The position numbers were made by a program, and so were the translations under genes. From Taiwanofungus camphoratus (lineage: Eukaryota; Basidiomycota; Agaricomycetes; Polyporales; Taiwanofungaceae): a DNA stretch of 64,000 nt. The notes under the pieces were generated by a model. That model was not told the DNA's origin. It was given only the letters and a program-made list of their open reading frames with translations, and made no database searches. Positions 36,697 to 49,568 of the stretch are shown here, piece after piece (position 1 is the stretch's first letter; each line of letters opens with the position of its first letter). The stretch is taken from assembly GCA_003999685.1 (NCBI GenBank), contig CP021221.1, positions 2,604,001 through 2,668,000 on the forward strand, in the 5' to 3' direction.

Positions 36697-38186
36697 GGTT
36701 CTGGGCGTTGACGAAGACCTTCGGTCTGCTCAAGAATTGCAAAAGATGAGGGGGAAGGGGTAAAACTGATGGACATCCTAGCGCCTTATAGGTATAGGCT
36801 CATTGGCCGTTATAGCACACAATTCACACTCATGATCCCGGACGACTGGCGGACTCGGAGCAGATTGGAGACGCCGACTTGCTCAACTAAGCAATCGATC
36901 TCACGTAACCACACCTGAGTCACTAATTAAGTAACAACGTCCGTCGTGGTACACGAATTACCCGAAAAGTTTACCTTTCCACTCTTCCGAAACCTTCCAA
37001 GGCGTTTATCAGAAACGCTACTCGTTGGCAGATGTATTGCACTACTAACGGAAGATGTTATACCTGTTTCAAAGATCAGAAAACACAAGCATGGATTGGT
37101 AATGGGAGATCTCACAATTGTGGGATTTTGTGACATTTTAGTAGCTCCTGTCTCAGGCTATCCTGACCAATCTCCTGACTGGTCTGAGCATGCAACAGCG
37201 CCTGATGACCGGCCAACGTGAACGCTGACATGGACAACCATGCGTGTCGTGTAAGCTCTAGCACATTCTGTGCGGTCATTCTATGTCGGTGTGCGCCTTT
37301 TGCTTCTTCGGCTAGACTCGCTCACTAAGCTATGCACTGAGGCCACTTGAAGAACCTACGCTCCCCTTGTTGTCGACAGAGTGGCCTTCGTTCCGTTATT
37401 GTATGTCTTCTTGTGCTTGAGCATCCGTCGTCTTACTCTTTCAAGCGGAACTGAGGCAGCTTGCATCCCAGTCATGTCAACATCATATTACAGGTGCCTG
37501 CAAGTTCAAGTGAACCAACGAGAAACGGACCACTCACTGATTCAGGAAGTTCTGTACGCATACTAGATAGTTCTCCAGGACGTGACGTGGTATGATTCGC
37601 CCAGTCGGGTGGCGATGTTGGTTTAGACGACGGTTTGTTTCCTGAAGGCTTCCGCGTCTGCGTGGTGATTCTACCGCCCTAGTTTGCTCAACATCTGCAG
37701 ACCATGATATCTGTCTCGCATGGATCCTGGGACGTAACCATGATTGAGAATAATTGCATTGGATCACCGGTGAGACTTCTGGATAAGTAGAGATTACAGC
37801 AGCGCGAGCTCGCTCCAATTTGCTGGGTGTGCTAAGGCGATATCATATTCGCATATTCGCATGACACAACTGTCGATCTTCTGAAATTTCCAGTCCACTT
37901 TTCCGGCGCCCATACATAGGGAGCAAACTTCCTTGAATTTGTCTGGTTACAGAAATTTACAAATGTTATAACCAAACATTTCGGTTTGTGGAATGGGATC
38001 GCCTAGGCCAAGTGATTTACTGTACTTAGTGGAGTGACCTCGAAACGCGGCGCCAGCAATAGCCTGTACCCATGGTGTTCCTGAACCGCTAAGGGTGGAC
38101 TCTCACTCTTGCCGCCAACTCATCCACATATCTTTTACCTACGATTGCTCAGGATTTGACCTCGTTCACGTTTCCCGCATATAAGT
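36697..38186. other. Intergenic, 1.5 kb, no gene seen
   Basis: The stretch separates the divergent RIB1 and VPS17 start codons and has lower GC than its neighbours. Only short frames of 60-95 residues occur, none conserved to my eye. It could contain a non-coding transcript or an old degraded element. Confidence 0.4.
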
Positions 38187-40391
38187 ATGTTTGATCCTCT
38201 CAGCGCCGAGGCCGCATTTCCAGAGGAGCCGCCATGGCCCACCACCCCTCACCGGCCTCACACACCCATCCCCAACCTACCACGGCCATCTTCAGCTCAG
38301 CGTGACCTCGATGCATCAGGCAAGAGTACTTCTAATGGTGGGTTGTATGGCAAGGAGCCGCAAATATACGGCCAACCAGACCCTGGTCTCATCTCGCCCC
38401 GCATAACAACAGCGTCAAATGGGATGAGATTCGAGCGGGCAGAGCCTTATCTTAGAGTCAGGATAACAGGCCTGGACAGGAATAGGAGAGATATTCTCGT
38501 GAAATTCGATGCCCAGGTCAGACGAATTGGATTCTACTGACCACTGATAGTACTTGCGTATCGTCTTTTCTGACACGTTACATGTTGTACAGACCAACCT
38601 GTCCAACTTCACTGGAACGACGTACCGCAATGTATCACGGTCGTACCTTGAGTTCCAGCAATTCTATGAGGCCATTATACACACCACCCCGCAGACCATC
38701 GTGCCCGCCCTCCCTCTCGCGCGCACCTCCGCCCCCACAGACGAGGAGGACGATCGTCTGGTTAAGATAATGCTTCAGCGGTGGTTGGCCCGCATCTGTG
38801 AGGACCCCATCTTGCTCCACGAAGAGGAGGTTCGTTCGTTCATCGAGAGCGACTTCGGGTATCAGCCCACACCGAATACGCGACGCAAGGCATCGACGGG
38901 ATTCAGCCTCATGCGGTCAAGGGTCCCCGACGAGGATGAGGAGCTCCAGCGGGCACGCTTTGAGCAGACCAAATTGGAGGGTCAGTACTTCGAGGCTGCG
39001 AGAGCTGTCGATAAGCAGTCGAGAGCCAGGAAGTGTATGTCTTCCGGGTCTGGTCTCATGCTTTATTATGTCTGATCACTTTCACAGCCCTCGCTGTCGT
39101 CCGGGCTGAAATGGGGAACAAACTAGTGAATGTGGCTACCACAGAAGCTCACCCGCCTTTGGGGAATGCCATGCAAAAGATTGGACGAGCATGGCACAGC
39201 TTGGCAGATCTCGATCAGGCGCAGGGTATTAGCGAATGTGTGATTCTGGGCGATTCTTTGGGTTACCAGGGTCTAAATGCACGATCCGCCAAAGAGACTT
39301 TGCAGCAGCGCACGGCTGTGTTAGAAGACTACCAGGCTGCTGTCAAAATGACCATCTCGAAGCGTAGGAACCTCGAACGATTGAAGGCTAGTAGCAATAT
39401 TAGATCCGAAAGGGTCGATGAAGCGCTTGCAGAGATGGAGGAGGTAATATCTATGTACAACGAACCGTTCGTGCCTGTTACTAAACATTTTCCTTAGGCT
39501 AACAAATACGAGATGATCCTGGAAAAACGAGCTGAAGGAATATCTCAGAACCTCCATCGCGCTCTAGAGAGACAGCGTCGGCTTGTAACAGAGGACGTCA
39601 CAGCAGCGTTGGTCGAACATGTCCGCTCGTCCATCATGTACGAACGCCAGCTGTTGCGCGAGCTGGAAGCACTCAGGCCGGATGTCAATAATGCTGACAA
39701 GAAGTTCATTCCGACGAAGTCCAATGGAGCACCGCGGCCTTCGTATGTCCCTCCACTCGAAGATTTCTCCAAGCCTCCTGCTCCTCGTCCCGCCTCGGCC
39801 GCAGGGCCGTCTTTAAGCACACAGAGGGGACCTCCTCTTGTTGGACCGGTACCACCCCGTGCTGCGAACGTGGCTCCTCAACCGAGACCTCAACCAACGT
39901 CACCAGCCTCCTCTGCATCCAGTAGTCTCAGAAGCCCCCTACCACCTCAGTCTCCCGGAGCTGGCCCGTCATCGTCCCCAGCTCCCACGTATACCTCCTT
40001 CGCGACCCCATTGCTCGATGGGCCCCCGCTCGGTGGTCGCTTCGGCGATGGCACAAAGTCGATGTTCGTCAAGCCGTCCTCCCCCTTCGTTCCCTCCTCT
40101 ACTATACCCCGCTCGGGTTCTCCTGCGCTTCCTGGCAGAGCTATGCCCGAGTCGCCTCTCCACGCGCAGGTCGCTAGTGCGCCACATCCTCTCGCGACGT
40201 CAACCTCATCTATCCCCGTGGATCCGCTGACGTCACGCCCGGTCAACGGGCACTATTCAGCTCATGCCGGCGACAGTCTGGACCCATTAGGAGGCAAGCA
40301 TGCTTTCATGTCGAGCTCTGTGCGCGTGCAGCCTACTAGGCCGCGGTTGGATGCAAAGGAGGCTGCCAGCAAGCTTGCGAATCTGTTTTAG
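38187..40391 (+). CDS. VPS17: VPS17, PX-BAR sorting nexin of the retromer
   Basis: Vps17 pairs with Vps5 to form the membrane-bending part of retromer, which returns cargo from endosome to Golgi. Four exons (38187-38516, 38593-39034, 39088-39443, 39498-40391) give 673 residues. The PX domain spans about residues 85-215 (LRVRITGLDRNRRDILVKF, NFTGTTYRNVSRSYLEFQQF, LQRWLARICEDPILLHEEEV). The BAR part contains GNAMQKIGRAWHSLADLDQAQ and SECVILGDSLGYQGLNA, which distinguish Vps17 from other sorting nexins. The last 190 residues are Pro/Ser-rich. Its basic PX residues look degenerate, as known for Vps17, so lipid binding may rest on the partner. Confidence 0.93.
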
Positions 40392-40707
40392 GGAGTACCT
40401 TACCGTGTATCCGCTAATACATCTTATCTCTCGGAATATTCTTTTCGGCCTGAAATGGAAGTCGATTCTCGTGCTTGTTCATTATATCAGCCCCAATACA
40501 TACTGTTCCATGCAAGGGAATGTAAATGCAAGGTGAACAGGCCGACCAGCTCTGAGCTGGCTGTAATATGGTGGTCCTTTGCTTCAATGAACCACGCTTG
40601 CAATACCATGACCAGTTATGTGCGGAGGCAATGTCCGCATTTCCAGATAGTACAACTAAGCCATCTTTACATTGTGGTGTATCACTTCTTCATTTGTGAA
40701 CTCCTTC

Positions 40708-42076
40708 CTATAAGAGTCCTTTCAACGTCTCCACGATCTTGTCTCCAATTTCCTTTGTCTTGACGCTGCCGCCCAGATCGGCGGTCCTGAGTTCGAGTCC
40801 ACCCTTATCCTTGTTGTCAAGCACTTTCCGCACAGCATTTTCAATCGCTTGTGCGTACCGCTCTAGACCGAGCGAGTATCGAAGAAGCATGGCTGCGCTG
40901 AGGATTGTCCCAATGGGATTGGCAATGCCTTGTCCTGCAATATCGGGTGCGGAACCGTGAATAGGCTCGTAAAGCCCCGGTGTGGGTTTGAAGTCTGGTG
41001 CAGTCGCATCCGAGACGGACGGAGCACCAGCGAGGGAAGCTGAGGGGAGCAGCCCTAGAGAGCCTGGAATGACACTCGACTCATCAGATAAGCTGTATAG
41101 ATACACATTAGTGCATAGCGAAACACGAAAATCTAAGCACTGACATGTCTCCAAACAAGTTCTCAGTCACGATGACGCCGTTAAGCTTTTTAGGGTTGGC
41201 AACAATGATCATCGATGCGGAGTCGACGAGTGTGTGGTCAACCTTCAGCTGGGGATACTCTGTCTCAAGAGTTTCGGTGACGACCTTCCTCCACAGGCGC
41301 GAGCTAGCGAGGACATTCGCCTTATCGATCGAGTGGACAGGAAGCGGCGGGTTCGCAGCGAGAGCGATCTGCGCGGCTACGCGAGTGATGCGCTGCACCT
41401 CTGACACGCTGTATTCCATCGTATCATAAGCCGCATCCTCGTTCGGGGCCACGCCGAACTCCTTGCGTGCACCGAAGTAAGCACCGCCGATGAGCTCACG
41501 CACGACAATGATATCGACTCCCTGCGCGATGGACGGCTTAAGCGGTGAATAGGCGAGCAGCGAGTCGGAGGCGAAGTTTGCTGGACGTATGTTGGCGTAA
41601 AGACCGAGAGCCTTACGCACGCCGAGCAAGCCCTGCTCTGGGCGGACTTTACTGCTTACCCCCCATTTGGGGCCGCCAACGGAGCCTACATAAAGCATCA
41701 TGAATTGTCATGAGACTACCTAATGCTCATCGTACCCATGAGGATAGCATCGGCTTCCTGACAAGCTTTGAGCGTTGTGTCAGGCAGGGGTTGTCCTGTT
41801 TCGTCAATGGCGCATCCTCCAAACAGATGCGATTCGAGCTTGAGCTCAAAGTCCGGAGAGGCTGCTGATACAACTTCAAGGACCCGTACAGCCTCGGATA
41901 TAACCTCAGGGCCTAAGGACGAAAACACATGTCAATGAGGATATTTGCACCCATAAAAACAGATTACTAGAGACTACCTATTCCATCCCCCGGAAGCACA
42001 ACAACTCGGAAACTAGCAATAGCTTTAGTGAATCCGATCGTCAATATTTTGGATTGCAGGCTCACGTCTTCACCAT
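40708..42076 (-). CDS. LEU2: 3-isopropylmalate dehydrogenase (leucine synthesis)
   Basis: The enzyme oxidises 3-isopropylmalate with NAD+ in leucine biosynthesis. Five exons (42076-42066, 42012-41978, 41912-41736, 41685-41145, 41092-40708) give 382 residues; the first holds only 11 nt. Signatures: [18 protein letters not shown] at the start, MGSVGGPKW, the substrate Arg pair in [10 protein letters not shown] and [40 protein letters not shown] with the metal-binding Asp, and [20 protein letters not shown] near the C-terminus. It is divergent from NOB1, with 252 bp between start codons. Confidence 0.96.
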
Positions 42077-42328
42077 GATCACGGTAAGTTACTAGCGGTT
42101 AGCAGGGTCGGTGGAGGGGAGTAGATATCTTCACGCCAACGAGATACTTATCGAGGATCTAACCCCTTCGCGACTTCGCAAACAGTGCAAACTCCACGGA
42201 ATGACTTACTTACGGGAGGCCGTATGTCCCTCCTGACTCGATCCCCCAGTCGCGACAAATTCGCGACATACACAGGTGTATTTGCACGTGACTCGTACAG
42301 AAATTTTGACCTTTGGCCATCGACGCCC

Positions 42329-44007
42329 ATGGCGACCTCCTCATCGAAGCCGGCGTGTAGGAACCTAGTTCTCGATGCAGGACCTCTTCTCTCACTCTCA
42401 CCTCTGCGCGGACTTGCGGAGACATTCTACACCGTTCCCCAGGTCCTCGATGAACTGAAGGACAAGCGTGCGCGCGAGCATTTTGAGCGCCTCGGGCTTT
42501 CCGCGGGGGTACGAATTGAGGTGCAGGGTCCTGATTCTGCCTCTCTTGCGCATGGTGTGTATAATGGTCAATATCTAGTATTCTCTACTGAACGAGATCA
42601 CAGTGATTCAATGGGCAAAGAAGACGGGTGACTATTCGGTACTCTCTCATGCGGATCTATGCGTGCTAGCGTTGACATATGGATTGGATGTACGAGAAAA
42701 GGAGGCTGCCAAGAAGACTACAAGACAGGTCAGTCTATGCAAAATATTGCAATATATCATTGACATTGACATACGTTTCACAGGCTACAGACTTAGTTAA
42801 TGATCCCGAGCCGCCGACGGCTGCCGTTACAGAGGTAGAGCAGCGTACCATAGCGAAGGCGACAAGTGAAGAAATTGATAGCGAAGCTGAGGCTCCTCCA
42901 ACGTCCGATGACTCCTCGGAAGATGATGTCCAGGAAGAACATGATAACAACTTGCACGAAGAGGTATCTGGAGACACGGATGCGCAGAACGATGAACTAG
43001 ATAGGGAGCCTCTTGATGTCGAGCTGCACCGTTTAGAAGACAACGACGAAGTCGCTGATGGTCCTTCGCAATCAGCACCTGAGCCTGGAGTGACCGCCTC
43101 TTCCCCTTCCGTCTCCAATCCTCCAACTTCTTCATCCGAAATCCCTGCTGCATCGCGGCCCTTGTACGATGACCCATCCGATTCAGACGATGGTGAGGGC
43201 GAGTGGATCACACCCTCAAACGTGGCGTTGCACAAGTCTCGTGCTCTCGATCTTCTCCCGTCGGCCGCCGCGAATGGCGTACGTAAAGGAAAGGGGAGGG
43301 CTACAGAGACAATCCCTGTTGGCTGTATGACCGCGGATTTTGCGATGCAGAATGTTTTGTTACAGATGGGCCTCGGGCTCGTTGGCGTGGAGGGGAAACG
43401 GATTGAGCGGGTGAAGAGCTGGGTGCTCAGATGTCATGCCTGTTTCAAGTATGCTGTGCTCCTCCTTACTCAAACGGCAATATTCATAACATCCCGTTGT
43501 GATAGAATATGCAAGGACAATGCTCGCAAGTTTTGTCCATCATGCGGCAATCCTACTCTCCTCCGTGCATCTGTGACAATTTCCTCGCCAAACGCAGGCA
43601 CAAACACGCCTACGATGCAAGTACATCTCAAGAGGAACTTCCAATACAAAACCCGCGGCACGATCTATTCGATCCCTGCGCCGAAGCCAGGGTCGTCGAA
43701 GATCGGACCAGGTGAGGGTCTCATTCTGCGGGAAGATCAAACGGCGTGGGTGCGCGCCAAGAAGCACGCAGACGGAAAACGCGAGCGTGAAGAGCGGCGG
43801 TTGTTAAGTGCCGCGAGCAGGGGCGCGGAGATGGGCGAGGGAGGTGCTATACTGGGGAGCTGGATGGACCCTGATTGGGTCCCAGAAATTCTCAGTGCGG
43901 GAGCGAGCGGGAAGGGGAGAAATGTTAGGAGTCGAGGGATGGATGGGGATATGCCGGTCATCGGGTACGGGAGGAAAAATCCCAATGAGAGGAAGAGAAA
44001 GAAGTGA
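42329..44007 (+). CDS. NOB1: NOB1, endonuclease that makes the 3' end of 18S rRNA
   Basis: Nob1 cleaves 20S pre-rRNA at site D in cytoplasmic pre-40S particles. Four exons (42329-42554, 42604-42728, 42784-43448, 43506-44007) give 505 residues. The PIN domain comes first: NLVLDAGPLLSLSPLR, FYTVPQVLDELKDKRARE, SVLSHADLCVLALTYGLDV with the acidic active-site residues. A long acidic linker (about residues 118-230) is followed by the zinc ribbon WVLRCHACFK/ICKDNARKFCPSCGNPTLLR, split by an intron between its two Cys pairs, and by the basic C-terminal GYGRKNPNERKRKK. Confidence 0.95.
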
Positions 44008-44135
44008 GCGACAGTGTTGTATCTCCGCATTTTCACTCGTGTCTGGACAGCGCTGCGTTGTAAACCAATAGATGTGAAAAGTACAACTTGTTCTGTGTGT
44101 TAATATATTACATCATGGCCATTTCCGCATGTCTA

Positions 44136-44851
44136 TTACGTGCCCAAGCTCCTGCTCATGAAACGCCTCTTCTGGAATGACATCCACCATTTACTCGGCT
44201 TGCCAGTACCATCCGCGTACAGCTTTTCTGCCAGACGGGCTGCTAACTCTTGCCGTACCTGTATCAAATACTGGCGTAGGTATTCTGCAGCAGAGTTGGG
44301 ATCATGGTCAACCAAAACACCTCGATCTAAGGCCGTCATGACGCACCGGCATCGGCTCTGCTTGCTGGCGGCGCATAATGCGCATTCAACGAGAAGGTGG
44401 CATCACCGGGGATGGGGAAGTTATCCACAGCAAGCGTGTTGAGGGACTTGTTCGCCTCGAGTTGACTGGGGACAGTGCGCGCCGCGCCAAGTTTAGCAAG
44501 ACAGTCTGAGACGAAGAGAATGAGGACGATGAGAAGACGGTCGGCAGGGCCCTTGATCTCGAAGTTGCGGAAGAGGGAGTTGGCACGGAAAAGGTCAAGA
44601 GTCTCGTCGATAATGTCTGCTTGTAAAGGGTCTGCTGGGTATTTTCAATTATAAGAAATTGATTAAGACGAAACAGGAGGGGATATACACCTTGTGGTGC
44701 GGGACCACGGAATTTGGTCTTGACCGGTAGAATAGACATGTTCCCGACTTGACGGGCGTCGGGGTCTTCATTGAGGGACGAGTGATATGCCTGTAAAGTA
44801 CTCAGAAGCATAATTCCATAATGAGTGAACCCATAGGAGACTTACGGGCAT
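44136..44851 (-). CDS. ARPC3: Arp2/3 complex subunit 3 (p21-Arc, ARC18)
   Basis: ARPC3 links the Arp3 side of the complex that nucleates branched actin. Four exons (44851-44846, 44790-44691, 44619-44347, 44284-44136) give 175 residues; the first coding exon is just ATGCCC. The chain reads AYHSSLNEDPDARQVGNMSI, LPVKTKFRGPAP, DIIDETLDLFRANSLFRNFEI, DNFPIPGDATFSLNA, EYLRQYLIQVRQELAARLAE and KPSKWWMSFQKRRFMSRSL, all close to the family. It is divergent from YVC1 (270 bp). Confidence 0.96.
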
Positions 44852-45121
44852 GGCAAGGGGAAAATGCACTGTACAGCACGGATTGTCTGACGAGTCTGAG
44901 CTAGAGGACTACGGATTGCATGTCACATGACAGCTTCCGTAGCTATACGACCACGTGACATAGATCATGTCGGACGTCACTTTCAAGTTCAGGTCCGAAT
45001 ACTCCAGTGGCGGACAGAGCTGGATGCAACGCAATTTGATGCTTTACACCGCTCCAGAACACTCCACGCACTGTCGAGAATAGTGTACTAAGGGGTCTAT
45101 ATTCCCTTGAAAGGTGTTAGC

Positions 45122-48100
45122 ATGTCGGGAAATGCCAATAGCGGCTCAGAGGAGCGTACTACCCTGTCTCTGAACATTGTTCACGCTTCCCCAGATACCA
45201 TCACCAGTGCGTGTGCATTGCATGCACAGACATCGAGAATTTTCTCAGCAGAACATGTCATGCATTAGGTCTTGTGAGGCGTGTGCGCACTTTGACTCTC
45301 AAGTTGCTACCGGTCGAAGTCCCCCCAGACAGTATCAATGACCCTACAAGCAGGGTGATTACGCCGCAGGTAATTGATGGCTACATTGCTGCCGCAGGCG
45401 ATTTTTTTGAAGTCGTAAGCACCATTCATATCTCCATAACTTGCGGAACTCTAGCGACATGACTGTTTGCCTCGTTCTAGTTGCCCTATTGCCTTCTCCG
45501 AGCTCGCAAACAATTTTTGTGGGATGCCAATCACAATTCCGCAGACTGGGGGGAGAACTTCGGGAGAGGTATGTTCAAGCGTCACAACCGTCAACTGTTC
45601 AGTAAGGCTGATTATTGCGTCGGAGCTGTTGCATGCGAAGTTCTTGCTCGCCGAGTGATCCACCAGGCTCCGCCAGATAGAGTGACTCCGATGATGTCGA
45701 CCCGCTTCAGACATAGAGAGGTTGATGGAGATCTTAGTGAAAAGGCGAGTGCACTGGAAATGGCTATCGACTCTCATTGGTAGGAAGCTCTATCACTTTC
45801 CTATCAAACGGAAAGCGCTAATTTCGATGTCTACAGCACAATATTTCTTTCGTCTAGTGAAGCTCAAGATGGTCAGCCACTTCCCTTTCATTGGTAGGGT
45901 TCAAGCAGTCTGTCGTGCTAATATTCCTTTCATAAGTTGTTGATTATTTGTGGCGAGGGCAATTGATCCAAAAACATGATCTTGAGAATGATATTGACTG
46001 TGTGTTCATTTTTTTTCTATTGCGGATTCTTGCCTCATGAAGATTAACGCTACCTAGTCATACCATACAAAGAATGCGGATACGACGGCTTCTTTGCCCA
46101 TCTTGACCCTGCCAGGCTATCTGTACCTAGGTCAGTCTTCCTGAGCCTCAACCATTTTATTGCCAGTCTGACTTTTCAATTGCATACTAGATACCAGAAC
46201 GTTTTCCGGATCATTGTATGGTTATTCTTTCTTGTTGTATATTCACAGGCTGGTCGGTAGTGCTGCTACTTTCCCAAGCGCAGAGTAGATTGATAATACC
46301 TCTGCTTCAGTTCGTGAACCACTGGATAAACTAGACCCTGACCATTCGGACTTAGATCCATGGGAGATAATGATGTATGTATTAGGGCTGGCATTCTCGT
46401 TCGAAGGCAGGTCTAGTTTGCAACTACTTAGCTTCTCTTCCTATTCTCAATCTTTCTCATCAGACTTGCACAAGGCATAAAGTTTCCGATTATTTTCCTT
46501 TGAGCGACACTCATATTCGTCTAGATCTATAAATTGCTACTGTTTGTCTCATGGCGGGCGCTTGGCTTCTGGCAGATAGTATCAGTACTAACCGATTCGC
46601 TCCTTCTAACTGCGTTTATCCTCCGCGTTGCCGGTATTGCTTCCACGGAGCCGCGCAGCGTCGAACTTCGCCTAATAAGTTTCCAGTGTCTGAGCTTCGT
46701 TGCACCACTGATCTGGTGAGCTTGGCTTTCGGAAAATTCTATACAAAATCTTCTTAGCTCAATTGGGTACAATAGGATGAGTGAGCCAATATTGATATGT
46801 TGATCGGATAAAGGGAAGGTTGAAATGACCTCCACAGAGATTATCCCTATCTTCGATGGTTTTAAGTACGTTTTACATCCTCTTAGCCCGAGTTCCGTGC
46901 ACTGGCCAGGTCTGTTCATTGATTGATGTATTCCAGATGGGTTGGAACGATGCAAATTTGTGTGGCACGCATGCTCCAGGAGTCGGGCATTTTCTTTGGA
47001 GTGCGTCTTGTAGTTCTTCACGGCTTTTTATACCCACATCGCTTGCCTTTAAAAACAGCTTCTGGGTTTGCTGGGAATCGGCTTTATGCAAGGACTGTAT
47101 GCTCTTGATGCAGCAGACGGGCAGGCTGATCATCCGCGCGAGGTACGTCGCTTTTCTGGGAATAAGATCCACGGTGTCGAGGAAAGTACTGATAATAATG
47201 GTTTTCCAACAGGTCATGCACGTGCTTGTTCAAGCTCTGTTGCAGTATGGATAATTTCCCATTCATGCTTTCGCGCGGCTGTCCGCATATACTGACCACC
47301 TTCACAAGGTCGCCAAATTACGACATGTTCTCTGCTAGGTGAGCCTTCGCGCTATATGAAGGATTTTTACAACAACACATGTCGTCGTCTTAATCAGTGC
47401 AGCGGGACAAACATTGTACTACTTGTCAGTATATCCCACGCAACGACCTTTGCGCTTGCGATGTTCTGAAACTGATCAACAGATGGAATGTCGCGACAAC
47501 CATCATCCTCCTGAACGTACTGATCTCACTTTTTTCATCGGCCTATGATGATGTCAGTTCATTTTGGATAAAGTCATGTAAATCTACATCTCATTCACGA
47601 ATTGGCGATGCTTTCGAAGGTCGTGGAGGATGCTGCAGCAGAATACCTCACCTACTTTGCCGGCAAGGTGGTCGGGATGATCAGGGCGCCGGATGACTAT
47701 GCCTACCCTGCGCCATTCAATATCATTGAGATCATCTTCGTAGCACCTTTCGAGTCAGTCTGCGGATTGCGGCCTGATGCTGTTTTTCACTGACAGCGCT
47801 CGGCCTTAGGTTCTTCGTGAGCGAAGCAACTTATGCTAGAGTACGTTACTTCCGTTACCCCAATTTCTCCAATACTAGTGACAATGGGGCTGCAGATCAA
47901 CCGCTATGTCATGCTCGTAGTATTCTTCATTCCACTCTCGATCATCGCGGTATACGAGGCGGAGCTAGACCCAGCGAAAAACAAGTGGGTCAAGGACTGG
48001 CTGAGTCACCCGGACGAGGGCGACGAGGATAACGAGAGGCACCAGAACCCCGAGGCGGGCAGCGAGGACGCAGAGCACGGCCTGGAGATCAGCAAGGTGC

Positions 48101-48312
48101 TGTTTGAGGATATCGTGAAGGTGTTCCCGGATACGACACAGGTTGGTCTTCTCCAGTGACCAGTGAAAAGCATTCCGGACGCTGATGATACGGCTTTTCT
48201 TGTCCTGTAGTCGAGCGAGGCAGTGATTTTGAGGGAGATAAGACAGTTGAAGGGACAAGTAGAGGAGTTGAAGAAGTTATTGACGGAGAAGACGGACAAG
48301 CGGAACATGTGA
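45122..48312 (+). CDS. YVC1: YVC1, TRP-type vacuolar cation channel
   Basis: Yvc1 releases calcium from the vacuole on hyperosmotic shock. About 23 exons stay in phase and give 618 residues: 45122-45206, 45269-45414, 45481-45568, 45626-45779, 45837-45871, 45937-45999, 46058-46130, 46191-46252, 46311-46406, 46464-46474, 46525-46715, 46776-46780, 46838-46865, 46937-47000, 47059-47142, 47213-47244, 47309-47338, 47398-47424, 47483-47552, 47620-47753, 47810-47840, 47896-48141 and 48211-48312. Conserved stretches include TRFRHREVDGDLSEKASALE, VFRIIVWLFFLVVYSQAV, VLTDSLLLTAFILRVAGI, the pore region FMQGLYALDAADG and WNVATTIILLNVLISLFSSAY. The C-terminus has an acidic patch (DEGDEDNE) and a short coiled coil. 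Exons of 5 and 11 nt are required; two introns appear to start with GC. Confidence 0.9.
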
Positions 48313-48459
48313 GGGTCTTACAGACTTGGGAGGGCCTAGATTCTGCGCCTTTCGAACCCTCCTTGCAGACTTGCACCATTTATGAGAATGACACTAACGC
48401 TACATGGTATTGTGCAATACAGCACACTGGAAATGATCGCACGACTATATCTGAAGCTG

Positions 48460-49275
48460 CTATGCAACTGGATCCAGTTGTCGCGCTTCTGGCTCGCGAA
48501 CGAGCTGGGTAAGGACACCCATCGCACGGATGAAGAATGGTCGGATCTCGTTGATCTCCATAGAACAGAGATTTGGGAGCTGTAAGCCAAGTCGAGTGTA
48601 TGTCAGTCGCACAATATCCTTGTTTGTGCGCATGGGGGTATGTGGGTATGAGTGCACTCACACTGAGCTCGCTATGGTCAAGTTTCGAGAGACCTTCTCG
48701 ACTCTTGGCTTGGCGCGCTTCTCGGATATCTTGAAGTAGTGAACGTATCTTGTCGGGATTCGAGATGTCGTCTGGTGCGCTGCAATGCGGGCGTCAACAT
48801 TGACCTATATAGAAGTGAACCAACGCACACGTCGAGTAGAATCTTGGCTACTTCTGCGAAGCGGAAGGGTAGTTCGCTGAACTCGGGTTGGCTTGTTTCG
48901 CGGGTCAAACGCTCTTGCAGAAATTCTATAAACCTTTGAATTAGGAAGGCACAGGATATTTTTAAATTAATAACTGTGGTACGCACCGACGTTTAACCAG
49001 TCCGGCGGAACGATGTGGCACTTCTTCTTGAGCTTCAAGTTGGTCGCCATCCAGATGGGAATTTTGCATTTTGCCGGCGGACGCAGTGGGCCATATGCCC
49101 CCTAAAATAGTATCTATCAGCTCCGTACCTCGTTTGGAGTACACGCAAGGCCTACAGAAATGAACACGGTGCGCTCCATCGCGACCAGAGGAATGATTTC
49201 GATGAGCTGTTCGGATGCAATGAGCTCTAATTCCGCAGGTGTTACTGATGTTCTGAGAGATGCTGGCAGGGCCAT
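48460..49275 (-). CDS. PSF2: GINS complex subunit PSF2
   Basis: Psf2 is part of GINS, which joins Cdc45 and Mcm2-7 in the replicative CMG helicase. Five exons (49275-49156, 49101-48987, 48925-48829, 48779-48662, 48579-48460) give 189 residues. The N-terminal beta domain (LPASLRTSVTPAELELIASE, IEIIPLVAMERTVFISG, AYGPLRPPAKCKIPIWMA) is followed by the helical A domain (LKLKKKCHIVPPDWLNVEFL, ELPFRFAEVAKILLDVAPDD, INEIRPFFIRAMGVLTQL). Length and order are those of the family. Confidence 0.95.
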
Positions 49276-49568
49276 AGTTCTATGTATTTCACAATCTTGG
49301 CAAAGCCAGTACTGATACAGAGGAGGGAGCGCGCGTAGACTCTGGACGCGTTATTGATGTCTATTTATCCCAGAGGCTTTCGGACGATCGCGTTAATCAC
49401 GTGATCCGACGCGTCGTACGGATTGCCACGGTTGGGTTTCCGCGTGTTTTAGCGCGCGAATCACCTCGCACACCGATCACATTGTTTCCCCACATTATTA
49501 CCAGTAGTGTGTGCTCCAACGGCTGGGCAGTCGCGGTTGCGGTGTTTGTATCCCTTGTGGTCTGCAAC

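Noticed and set aside
40708-44007. A leucine-NOB1 functional cluster
   Set aside because: The two genes share only a divergent promoter; leucine synthesis and rRNA cleavage have no known direct link.
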